Below, in pieces: positions 9,861 to 21,800 of a DNA stretch of 64,000 nucleotides (positions are counted from its first letter, which is position 1; every line of letters begins with the position of its first letter). The notes under the pieces are model-generated. The model ran no database searches, had not been told where the DNA came from, and was given only the letters and a program-made list of their open reading frames with translations. The translations under genes were made by a program, and so were the position numbers. Source of the DNA: Ectobius pallidus (taxonomy: Eukaryota > Arthropoda > Insecta > Blattodea > Ectobiidae); NCBI GenBank assembly GCA_964059195.1, contig CAXKWD010000005.1:142935686-142999685 (forward strand), in the 5' to 3' direction.

Positions 9861-12800
9861 AGATTGTCTTTGCAGTTCTATTTCAGATGTGTCAGTATGA
9901 TAGCAAGTGAAACGATATGTCCAGTGGTAATAATGCAAATACACACAAAAAACAGAGACTTAACAATGAAGATCTATGGGATGATGACTTGGATGAGAAC
10001 ACTGTGGAGGAATGCTTCTTTCTTGCATCTCAGGCGCTGTCTCAGGTGAGATTATACATTTTCAGTTATTTAGTATAGTATTTCTGTAAATATTTTGTTG
10101 ACTTATTTACTATAGTTCAGTGTAAGTTTTTTTCCGGCCAAATTGTCTCTTAAAAGTTGAGAGCTCTATAAGAAAACATTATTATTTATTTACTGAAAAG
10201 TAAAATTGCATAATTGCTAACTTACAAAGGAAGGTTGGTACTGAATTCTATGTAGGCTACTATGCATACATACATACATACTTACTAAACCTTGTGGTAC
10301 GAATCTCTAGATCTGTGTGTCCGAAAACCAGCCTATTCAGGAGATAACATGTTTTGTGTCATTAAAGGCCCTGTTAACTTAAAATCAAGTGACTCTCAGA
10401 ATAAAGAGTTTGTTTAGTAAAATACAGCAGTGAAAACCCCATGTTTCTACGATGCTTCGTTCTCGAGAAATCGAAGAAAAACTGATGTGACCTTCCAGCG
10501 GAGTGACGTCAGAGAGCACTAGCTGTTCACAGCCCGCGCGCCGTTGCTGTAGTGTGATGTGTGGCATCTGTCTAAGTCTCTTGCTAAAAAGCTCAAAGAG
10601 ATCGGAAAAAATTCACCATTATTATTATTATTGGAAAGACAGCATTGTTAACCTCCTATGGTGGTCATGTCAGACTTGTGGAGGGGACAAACCGTGTTGG
10701 TTTAAAAATTTCAATCGGTGTTATTTCATATTTCCAATGTACATAGCTGGACTGGAAATAACGTAATTAATCAGTGCGAACATGAAAAAATTATTGAAGA
10801 TGAAGCAAGTGAATGGATCAGACCGGAGTCAAACGATTACATGTTACTGTCATCTGTTATAAAAACAGGAATTTCATTGAAGATTTGAAGCACGCAAAGA
10901 ACTATTGTCATACAGGACATTTAGAGTCTTATCATAATGTAGCACTAAAATACAAGCCGAAAAAGATTCACTTTAGTTACGACGGAATGGTACTACAATC
11001 GATGTTGGTGACTATGGATTATAACTATAATGTAAACAGAAACGTTACAAGTGAAAAACTGAAATACTCAAAACCAACAAAAAAAAGTGGGTAATGGTTT
11101 CAGTTTATGAAAGTAAAAGTAACGAGTGGCGTAATGACATAGTGAACAGGGTATTACATTACGTGAATAATTCAAACATTGAATTTGTGGAAGATCCCTA
11201 CCTGGCTAAAGATGTTCCACGATGTATCGCTCCAGTGGCCCATCCTGAATCGCTGGAAGCTTTGGAGAGATTCTCTTTCGAGATTCCAAGAACTTTAAAG
11301 ATACCGCAGTAACAACTTTGTCCAGTAGTAACTTTCGATATATATTTACAGTACCGGTATTTAATTATTAGTTTAAATTTAGTATACAACTTTGATCTTA
11401 TTTACAGCAAAATTTAAATTAAATACTTTTTTTTCTAGGATTTAATTGTTCTTTCACTTGCATGAAAATAAATGACCAAAGTAAATATTTTACAGACATA
11501 AGCCTAGTAGGCCTACTGTAAAAAGAAGATTGAGTTGACTTTAAAAACTCTGTATAACATGTTTTAACCTCACCGTAGTTGTGGATTCAGGGTTAAAATT
11601 TCAAATAATCAAAATACGAAATATCTCTTCCGTCAGCAGGTTGAAATTGTCTGTACTCTTTGTTAGGCTCAGGGTATTCGTCCCTAATCTGTTTAACTAT
11701 GCATGAAGGTATGATTTTTCTATTGCTTTTTCCGAAGGGCTTCTGTTGGCGACTATGGATTATAACTATAATGTAAACAGAAACGTTACAAGTGAAAAAC
11801 TGAAATACTCAAAACCAACAAAAAAAAGTGGGTAATGGTTTCAGTTTATGAAAGTAAAAGTAACGAGTGGCGTAATGACATAGTGAACAGGGTATTACAT
11901 TACGTGAATAATTCAAACATTGAATTTGTGGAAGATCCCTACCTGGCTAAAGATGTTCCACGATGTATCGCTCCAGTGGCCCATCCTGAATCGCTGGAAG
12001 CTTTGGAGAGATTCTCTTTCGAGATTCCAAGAACTTTAAAGATACCGCAGTAACAACTTTGTCCAGTAGTAACTTTCGATATATATTTACAGTACCGGTA
12101 TTTAATTATTAGTTTAAATTTAGTATACAACTTTGATCTTATTTACAGCAAAATTTAAATTAAATACTTTTTTTTCTAGGATTTAATTGTTCTTTCACTT
12201 GCATGAAAATAAATGACCAAAGCAAATATTTTACAGACATAAGCCTAGTACTGTAAAAAGAAGATTGAGTTGACTTTAAAAACTCTGTATAACATGTTTT
12301 AACCTCACCGTAGTTGTGGATTCAGGGTTAAAATTTCAATTAATCAAAATACGAAATATCTCTTCCGTCAGCAGGTTGAAATTGTCTGTACTCTTTGTTA
12401 GGCTCAGGGTATTCGTCCCTAATCTGTTTAACTATGCATGAAGGTATGATTTTTCTATTGCTTTTTCCGAAGGGCTTCCAAGAATTAATCCAGTAGACGA
12501 ATTGTCTGTAAGCTACATAACGCATGTTCCTATTGTTCGCTACTTGTAACTGTTCCCTTTCAAAATTGGATTCAGCTCTCACCATCATAAGGGGCCTAGC
12601 AGTGTTCAATGTGTTCCTATTTAATACAACTACAGAACGAAGGGAATTATGAGAATGTAATGCAGTCAGCACTTCCCTTATCATAACACTTTCAGAACAG
12701 CAGAAACATTCATTATGAATCGCTGAAAAAACACATTCACCACAGTTGCATTGATCAGTACTATTTACACGGTCAGCATTCCCAGTATTTTCTTCATCTG

Positions 12801-15800
12801 ACCTTATAATTTCGGCTCGAATTGATGTGGCCTGATTCCAGACATGACACGAGAAACTTTAAATTTATAATAATTTCAACACACGAGATGACACCAGCCA
12901 TAGGCGTAACCAGGCCGACCATACTGTATGGGGGGTTATAACATCCGCGGGGTCTGGGGGTCCGGGGATCCTCCCCCGGAAAATTTAAAAAATTAAGATG
13001 CACAATAACGAGTTTTAAGCTTCCGGGGGTCCTCCCCCGGAAAATTTTAAAAATTAAGACGCACAATAACGAGTTTTAAGCTTCCCACGCTTTATACTTT
13101 TATTTAGTAATTTATGGGCGACTTAAAAATTATACAATTTTCCTTTTTTAAATCAATGGGGGGGGGGTTTCAAACCCCCAACCCCCCCCCCCCTCCCCTC
13201 GTTACGCCTATGACACCAGCAATGAATTAGCAAACACAGACTGATGTGTCGGCTACATATGGCTGGCATTCCAATGCTTCCTCACAGTGCTGGCTTGGCA
13301 CGGTGACGTCATACTGCACTATAGGCGGAACTTCTGTACTTGGATTGCAGGCGAACGGTTAAACATAGAAAGCTCGGGTTTTCGCACAAACTAATCTCTA
13401 AATATCCTCTTTTTAAACCAGCTTTCACCTAAAAATGCATTTTTTAAGTTAACAGGGCCTTTAACCATCCGTTCCATTGTCTTGGCTAAGATACTTGTTA
13501 AACTTATAGGACGATAGCTCTCAAGCTTATCTGCAGGTTTATTATGTTTCAGAATAGGTATTATAATTGCTTTCCGCCATACTGCTGGTACTGTTGTTCT
13601 CCATGTCTGATTAAATAGTCTCAAACAGATGTTCTTTGAGAATGGTCGTAATTGTTTAAGAAATTCACTTAGGATTTTAGAGTGCTCGAGGTCTAGGGGA
13701 TTCTTTTCATTCCTTTTCTTTCACTTCTTTCTTCTCGTGGGTAACGTTGTTCGCGTCCGTGGAATCCCTTAATCCACACATGCCTACAGAGTAGTGTTAA
13801 ATGAACAACAATTTTATGTTACGAATAATGTTGGAACTTACACAGTGAAGTGAATCAATATTTCAAATTATATGAGATTGACTTAAACACACTTTATTAA
13901 CTTCACTTACCAAATTATGGTAGAACGCGTTTCACAGGCCACCGACATGTAGTTGAGGATGCAGGCTGTGGCCTGTGAAACGCGTTCTACCATAAATTGG
14001 TAAGTGAAGTTAATAAAGTGTGTTTAAGTCAATCTCATTTAATTTGAAATAACAATTTTATGCCCTAATGTAATGATATGCTTCTTCAAGAAATGAATTC
14101 CGGAGTAAAAATAGTCCCCAAACCGGATCTCCGGCAGGAGACCAGAAGAGGTAAAGCTGTACGTTAATACGTGTAGAGCGTAACAATAAACCATTTAACT
14201 TCACCCATAATTTTATTATTAAGAGATTAAATTACAGCAAGGCCTCATCAGTGAGATATAATTATTGTAAATTTGTTGACTTTTTTTTACATCCAAATAA
14301 TTACTGGTCTTATGTATTGAAGATTTGCTGGGTTTAGCTGAATAATGTCTAAAATTCTGTAGTATTTGCTTGAATTTTAAATCTCTGTTGGTATCTGAAT
14401 TTCAGAGTGTTGCAGCTGATGTACAGCCGACTACAGAACTTCCATCACATTCTAAAGCACAGTCTTCATCCAAAATGCATGTCCAGCCATCTTCATTCAA
14501 ACCAAAGCAACCCTCACATTCCACATCTGGAAGCTTCACAAGAAAAGTGCCTTCAGAGAAGTTTCCTAGAAGGGAGATGTTTCCCCAGACAGATATCTTT
14601 CCCAGGAAAGGTTCTCCACCCATCCCTCCTCCACAGAAAACACAACACTCTAGCATATATCCAAAGAAGGTCCCTCCCACATTGTCACAGTCAGACACAT
14701 TCCCTTCAAAGGATCTTCCTATACCGACTAAATTGGATGTGTTCCCTAGAAAATCAAGCAAAAGCCCTGATGCTCCATCATTCAAATTACAAAGTGTAAA
14801 TTCAGTCCCATCAACTTCGAGAGCAATGGGACCTCCCAATGGAAGTATAATGGTTGCTTTGAAGGATCCAGCTCAGGATTATAATAGGTCTGGGGTGAAG
14901 GATTTTGGATCAAGGGAGCAAATACCAGCAAAGAGTACAGTTCAGAAACCAGGACGGACAGCAAGAGCTGTACTCGATACCTCTATGCTCTCAAAACCCT
15001 CTGTTAGCAGCTCATCAGGTAAAGTCTTGTTTTTATATAGTCCTATAGAATATTTTCAATGAAAATCATGGATGGTGTAGTGCAATGAATAGAGAGTGTG
15101 CCGGGGAAATTTAATTCCCATATATTTTTACTAGCACCAGCCATATAACTTTTACACTCACTTTAGCCTTACCTCTTTGATTAAAATTAAATTTATAATT
15201 TTTGATTGAATTAATAATGCACAACATATATTTGCTCGTAAAAACTGCTCTCGGGTTTCCAGTCGGGTAGTTATAGATGTGTACTCTAAGCTTTCGGCGA
15301 CTGTCTGCGTCGTCATCTTCGGAGAAGTGAGATCCAGAGGTTGTGGTGTTGTATATATACCCATGGCAGGACTAGTCAGATGCAGTCGTGGATCCTGATT
15401 GGTCGGTGGAAGTAAACGATCTCTCCTTCCGTGATTGGAGCAGAGAAATAGCAGGTTGCCAGGAAGCGGCCAATTGGAACCCTCCGTCTCTATTGATGTT
15501 ATTTGGGTTCAGTCTGATGTGAAAGGCTTCTTTGATGAGACGGTCCCATAGTCCCGTGGTAGAAGCCAGTACCGCTGTGTTGAGGTAGTCCATCTCGTGG
15601 CCCATGTCGAGACAATGCTCGGCGATGGCGGACTTTTCAGGTTGCCCAAGACGGTAGTGCCGTTTGTGCTCCTCAATCCTGGTGGAAATGTGGCGTCCTG
15701 TCTGTCCAATATAAATCTTGCCACAACTGCAAGAAATTCCATAAATTCCATAATTCCATAAGGAATTTCTTGCAGTTGTGGCAAGATTTATATTGGACAG

Positions 15801-18800
15801 ACAGGACGCCACATTTCCACCAGGATTGAGGAGCACAAACGGCACTACCGTCTTGGGCAACCTGAAAAGTCCGCCATCGCCGAGCATTGTCTCGACATGG
15901 GCCACGAGATGGACTACCTCAACACAGCGGTACTGGCTTCTACCACGGGACTATGGGACCGTCTCATCAAAGAAGCCTTTCACATCAGACTGAACCCAAA
16001 TAACATCAATAGAGACGGAGGGTTCCAATTGGCCGCTTCCTGGCAACCTGCTATTTCTCTGCTCCAATCACGGAAGGAGAGATCGTTTACTTCCACCGAC
16101 CAATCAGGATCCACGACTGCATCTGACTAGTCCTGCCATTGGTATATATACAACACCACAACCTCTGGATCTCACTTCTCCGAAGATGACGACGCAGACA
16201 GTCGCCGAAAGCTTAGAGTACACATCTATAACTACCCGACTGGAAACCCGAGAGCAGTTTTTACAATGTATTCGTCGGGAGAACCTACAAAGTTTTATAT
16301 ATTTGCTCATTTAGTCCCTCAAGAGACCCTTCCAATTCTTATACCATTCAATCCCCTCCCTTATTTAATACAGCTATTCTTCAAGCTTCAGGGGTAACAG
16401 TAACTTTAACTAAATAACAGTAACTAAATAATAATATGTTAAATACACAGTAGCAAACCATACCCTCCTAATTTCAGTAGCAAGGTTCATTAGTTAGGGA
16501 AAAGTGTAAAATAGCGTTTTTGAAAAATCCTAATCCTGAGTTAGAAACATTTTTAAAATTCTACTGTGTGATAATTCTATTGCAAAAATCAAGCTGTCCT
16601 AAAAATCAATCTACAAATGGATTCTGTGATAGTGCAATGTTTTACATTTGCTACAATTACCACTGTAGATGTCGAAGAGGTCATTTTCTCGTATGAAAAA
16701 TGTATTATATGACAGAAGACTCAACATAACTCCAGAAAACTTAAAAAAGCATTTGGTTGTTATGTGCAACCAATAAGCCAATAAGTCATTGTAGTGCATA
16801 AGCCTTCAATAAACATTTTCATATTTCTGTTAAAATAGCATTTTATTAAAACTTCAAAGGTACTTTAAAAATATAATATAATATGATCTTAAATAAATAC
16901 CATATTTACCTGATTATAAGACTAGGCTTTTTCCCAAATTCTTCATTAAAAAAATACAGGATCGTCTTACATTCGCAGATTAAGCTTTGGTAGTTGAAGT
17001 CAATGTTTTTATGTTGTGTAGTAGCTTTTACCAAAAGTTAAAATTACTAGCCATTGTTTTCATTTTAAATCGCATTGTATTTATAAGTACAGCAAATTGT
17101 AGCAATTGATAATGGATGCAAATCATAGCCGTGGCTTTGTTAAGATACGTGGAACCATGAGTTCACAGTTCACACAGACATTACGAAGCTAATTTTAATT
17201 TAATGGTAATTAATGATGCCGAGGGAAGAAAATTTGGTGTGTCAGAAGCGAATGTTATCAGAATGAAGTCACTGGAGATTAGTAGCAAGTGGCCTACAAT
17301 TCAAAGCGAGTATGGGCTGGTGCTTGAGGGTGATGAAGAGAGCAGGACTTACGCTACAGCGCGGTGTAGAACAAAGCTAGCTCAGTGACTACCTGAGGTG
17401 TTTGATGAAAAACTAATTGCATTTCAACGTCTTTGATTAACGGTAGTCAGAATTTGTTAAAAATAAAAGTTCTCAAAACGCCTCTTCAAAATAAGGGCAT
17501 CCTCTTACATTTGGTGTCGTCTTATAATCGGGTAGGCCTAAATATGTTATGCTGATTGTGTGATAGACTTAATAGTGCAATCTTTAATTTCTAAACTTGA
17601 TAGATTAATAGTGCAATCTATAATTTCTAAACTTCCGGTCTCTTCTCATCACAATTACACATATTGCAACAGATTTTAAAATATACAGTATTAGACATAC
17701 CCACACAACATGGTTTACAGGACAGATCTTTTAATAGTAATTAATTTGTGTAAACAAAGTGTGCAAGATGTTAAAAAAAAAAATCCTTAGATATGTGACT
17801 TGAACATATTCCATTTCCCAAGTTAAAAATGTGTTTTAATTGAAAGGGAAGCGAAAATATAATTCATAAATATGTTATTTTAGCATATTTAAAAAAATAA
17901 CTAATTTCTTAATGTCATCTTTTTCCATGAAATTTTTAGAAATTGGTTCAGTGTAAACATCAATAGGCTATGAAGGTAAAATAATTAAACACAAACTCAC
18001 ACCTCTAACAATATGCAAAGTTTGATTAAATTAATCGGGAAAATATTGTGAAGTGTCAATATTATATAATAAACCTTAAAACATTCTACTTAACATAATT
18101 GTTGTAAGTAAAAAGTTACCAAATTAGAATGTACGTTTCATTAGGTTCCCCATCATCTTCCGATCTCTACTGACAAGATTTCAAAACTAAGTTCTGATTT
18201 CGTATGTTTTTACTTACAACAATTATGTGAAGTAGAATATTTTAAAATTTATTATAATAATATGCTTAGTATTGAAAAATTAAAAAAAATAATGATAGTT
18301 TCATTAAATGCAACCAAACCTTCCCTTTCAGTTTCTAAAAGTGAAGACAAGGATGAACTGATTCGACAGTATCATCAGATGAAGATGCAGAGCAAAAAAT
18401 TGCAAGATAACCTTCTAACCAGAGATGGTGAGGTGAGATATTTTCCAATTTTAATCATACAAGTTGAAACAGCAATACAAAAATAATGATTAATGAAGTT
18501 GTAGTAAAAAAATAAAATATGTGTTATCTATTACCTTAGTAACATTTTTCATCACTTACTACAGTAGAACTCCAGTTAACCAGATTAATTGGGACTGGAC
18601 CCGATCTGGATAATCAAATATCCAGGTAATTGGATAAAAATTGAAAAGAAGGTAATTTCTTTAAGAAAAAACTAAATTATACAGTATTGTGCTTACATAA
18701 AGTGTCACATATGTCTATCGGACAGAGTCAGTCGTTTTGCTGACAAACTGTTGATTTTGTAGCTAAAAGTTTCACTTTTTTGCAAATAATAGTCCCTGAA

Positions 18801-21800
18801 AGAGGGTTTCCCAATGCTTGCTGCTGCAAAAACCACTTGAATACAGCCTCAAAGCAATCTGGATAATTGGCGATCCGGACATTTGGAGTTTGGATAATTG
18901 GAGTTCTGCTATAGTAAATTTATGGGACATATTTCAAAAGCTGTTTGCCTCTATTGCCAACCAAAGACAGAATGTCATTGGATGTTGAATAACTTGGCTT
19001 GTTCTCTCCCCAGATGTTGTATGATTTACTTTCTGATCATGATGCCAATCATTTCAAAATTAATTACTTGGTCCTTGTTTTTTCAAAATGAAAATATTTT
19101 CTCATTCTGACAATTCCTTACTACCAGTTGGGTTTTTTTTTAACAGTTTAGTTTTTAATCAGTTTCATGCCCTTCAACCCAATGCTCCTCACTTCTATTT
19201 CCCAAATTTCTTTTGGTTTTAAAATGCACATTTTTTTTTCAGTCTTGACAGTTAATTTGGTATATTTCTGATTCCTTTTTTGAAGGGATAGAATCGTTTT
19301 ATTGTTAATCAAACTTAAAATTGCCAGTAACTGTATCAGAGGAGACGTATACTCTTCACCAACCTTCTATAATCCTTTATTAAAATAGCAATCAAGGTGC
19401 TAAATAAGAAATGAGCAATTACGCATACTGTTCCTGAAAAATTATCATTAATTTTCATTAATGAGAGCACTAAGGATGTTGTATTAACATATTTGTAGGT
19501 GTCAATATTACGAGCACAGATGGAAGCACTGAAAAGTGAAATTGACAGGCAGAGATTGTTGAAGATGCAGGAAATCGAGGAGCAGGCTGCCAGTTATAGA
19601 GAGAAAGTGAAAAATCTTGAGAAAGAACTGGAGCAGAAGGCAACTCTACTGGAGTTCAAGGTATTTATCTTTTGCAGTTGCAAGATTTTTATATAATGAA
19701 CTGTAATTAGGATAAGAAATTATTTTAAAAGTTTTTATTTTTTGCATTTAGAGTCCATATGTTAATTATGAAATTCAGTCTTTAGGCAGCGAGGTTATTA
19801 CTATACTGATGAAACAAATATGTACAAAGAATCTCCTTTTGCCATTCTGTAACATTATTTCAGACTCTAGAAGCAGGCAACGCAGAGGAGCGGTGTCGTC
19901 TGCTTGAGTCTCGCAGTAAAGTGAAACTAGTAGAACCTCAGTCATCTAAGGCATCAGAAACATTTATAAAAATGTAAGTGTAATTCCATTAACTTTCTTT
20001 GAAAATATGTTGTGCTTTAGCTATTGAAACCGAATATTGTAGATAAAATCTTTACTAAGCTTATAATAAATTCAGATGTTTACAGTGGTGTTTTCTGGAT
20101 AATTTGTCGTCCTCTTGAAAAATCAGACATGCTGAAAGCTAAATTTTACAGAAGTAACAAAAAAGTCTCAAAGATGGAAAAACTCAGCCAATTTTAGTGG
20201 TGTAGTATCTAGTGAAATTTTTAAAACAATGTTTTTTATTCTTCAAGATATCTTTTTCACTTAGCTGCATATGCATAGATGCTCGCTTAAATTAGAGCCA
20301 ATTTGACAAAAAAGTACCGTATTTGGTAATTTCATTTTACTACCATAAAACAATGTTTCCGAGAGAATCCACATTCCATAACCAGTGAAACCCTACTCGC
20401 CATACATGAGAACACCACAAGGACATTAAGGACCAATGAAATGTCTTCTTAGCATATTGAGATTAAACTGAATACGTGGTAGTGTTTTCATGGCATTGGC
20501 ATATGATCTCAGTCCGATCCAATCCTACTTTTCAGGTGTCAACCTTGAGACTCAGATCGAACTGAATTCCTGTTTTCATGACAATTTCAATACAGTAAGC
20601 ATATTCAGATCGATTTGAATTCTGCATGAAAACTTAGTAATTGTTTTATTTGGACAAATTAATCCATTTTTAAACAATACTTTAGTAATTTCACAATTTC
20701 CTCGTGATGTGAAATGAATACAACAGCCATGATGGCATAGAAGAATATTTTCTCATGGAGAGGTAGGTCAACAATTTTTCACTCCAAAGCGAACAGCTCA
20801 CTGAGAAATCTAAAGAGGAAGAAATTTAGGATCAACATCCATTGAGTTCAAGGGTCCAATCTGGCACTATCATAATCTGTTCCATAAGTTCTAAGCTCTT
20901 TGCCTATGCCTATGCCAAAGAATATGAAAGAATATAAATTCAATTGAATTTTATAATTCATGAAGATTGTCTATTGAGAAAATCCGTAACAATAGTTCTA
21001 AAGTAATGTTTGTTTCCAAAATCCTTGCAGGCTTAAATCATTATGAACTTACAACAAAATCAAAATCAATTTTGCCTATAATAAACTAAAATATAAGCGG
21101 CGGGATGTTCGATTTAAGCTGAGGGTGACCATTGTTAAATTAATTCTTTCTATGATAATTAGGTTCTTACCAAATATCTAATTTAGATTCCAGAAATTAT
21201 TTTATTTTATAGCAAACTAAAAATATATTGTGGTGATGATAATAATAATAATAATATTTATTTGCTTGTGGACATATACATGTTTTAAGCATCGTCAAAA
21301 TCTAATTATGTATTGGTATATATACTTCTTTAATCTATATGCAAATCCACACTCACACTTATACAATTCACACTCACACTCATATTGTACAATCCACACT
21401 CACACTTATACAATTCTTACCGTCAATTATACAAATCCCACTTAACTTATACATAAATTATATATATACATACATATACATATACATACAATTCCTACAA
21501 TATTATTACAATACTATTTTGCTCATATAGCTTATCATATCTAGATTCTACAGCTCGTCTATCCTACGGTATATAAACTCCTCTCTATTAGATATTTCTT
21601 AAGTTCTTTTTTAAATGTTTCTCCTTGTAGTGTTTTTAATACTCCTGGTAATTTGTTGTATAGTATTATTCCTTGGATTAGTGGATCTTTTTCTGCAGAT
21701 GTGTTTCTTATGTATAGCCTGTGGAGATTTTCCCTACCTCTAGTGTTGTAACTGTAGTAGTTGTTATTTCGATTAATACTGTATATATCGCTTTGTACCA

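Larger units (their letters stand above)
10366..13460. mobile_element. Kolobok-like DNA transposon (3.1 kb, degenerate)
   Basis: Terminal inverted repeats AGGCCCTGTTAACTTAAAA at 10366 and its complement ending at 13460; TTAA duplications at 10362-10365 and 13461-13464. Carries a plus-strand transposase remnant and a minus-strand P2X7-ballast-like gene that converge, an internal 741-bp tandem duplication, and a nested hAT MITE. TTAA duplication together with CxxC and HxxxxH motifs in the transposase remnant favours the Kolobok superfamily; piggyBac also uses TTAA but has different ends and catalytic surroundings. Confidence 0.72.
10262..13705 (-). mobile_element. Jockey-type LINE reverse transcriptase fragment, split by a Kolobok-like insertion
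   Basis: Minus strand 13705-13465 encodes an RT N-terminal block (VPAVWRKAIIIPILKHNKPA, SYRPISLTSILAKTMERM). The frame resumes beyond the insertion at 10361-10275 with remnants matching the next RT block but containing stops. The intervening 10366-13460 is the later TTAA-flanked element. Decayed and inactive. Confidence 0.7.
15220..16265. mobile_element. Penelope-like element 3' ends, arranged as a ~1-kb inverted repeat
   Basis: Left arm (about 15238-15744) and right arm (about 15757-16262) are near-identical inverted copies meeting at a short AT spacer near 15750. Each arm encodes a GIY-YIG endonuclease C-terminus followed by a hammerhead-like terminal region. No reverse transcriptase is present, so both copies are 5'-truncated, a common PLE insertion product. 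Confidence 0.8.

Noticed and set aside
14402..14839. Antisense and second-frame ORFs over ATRIP exon 2
   Set aside because: Low-complexity exon gives open shadow frames; the frame continuing phase 0 from exon 1 is the real one.
15756..15905. N-terminal extension of the minus-strand endonuclease frame
   Set aside because: This part is antisense to the opposite arm of the palindrome and not homologous to the endonuclease family.
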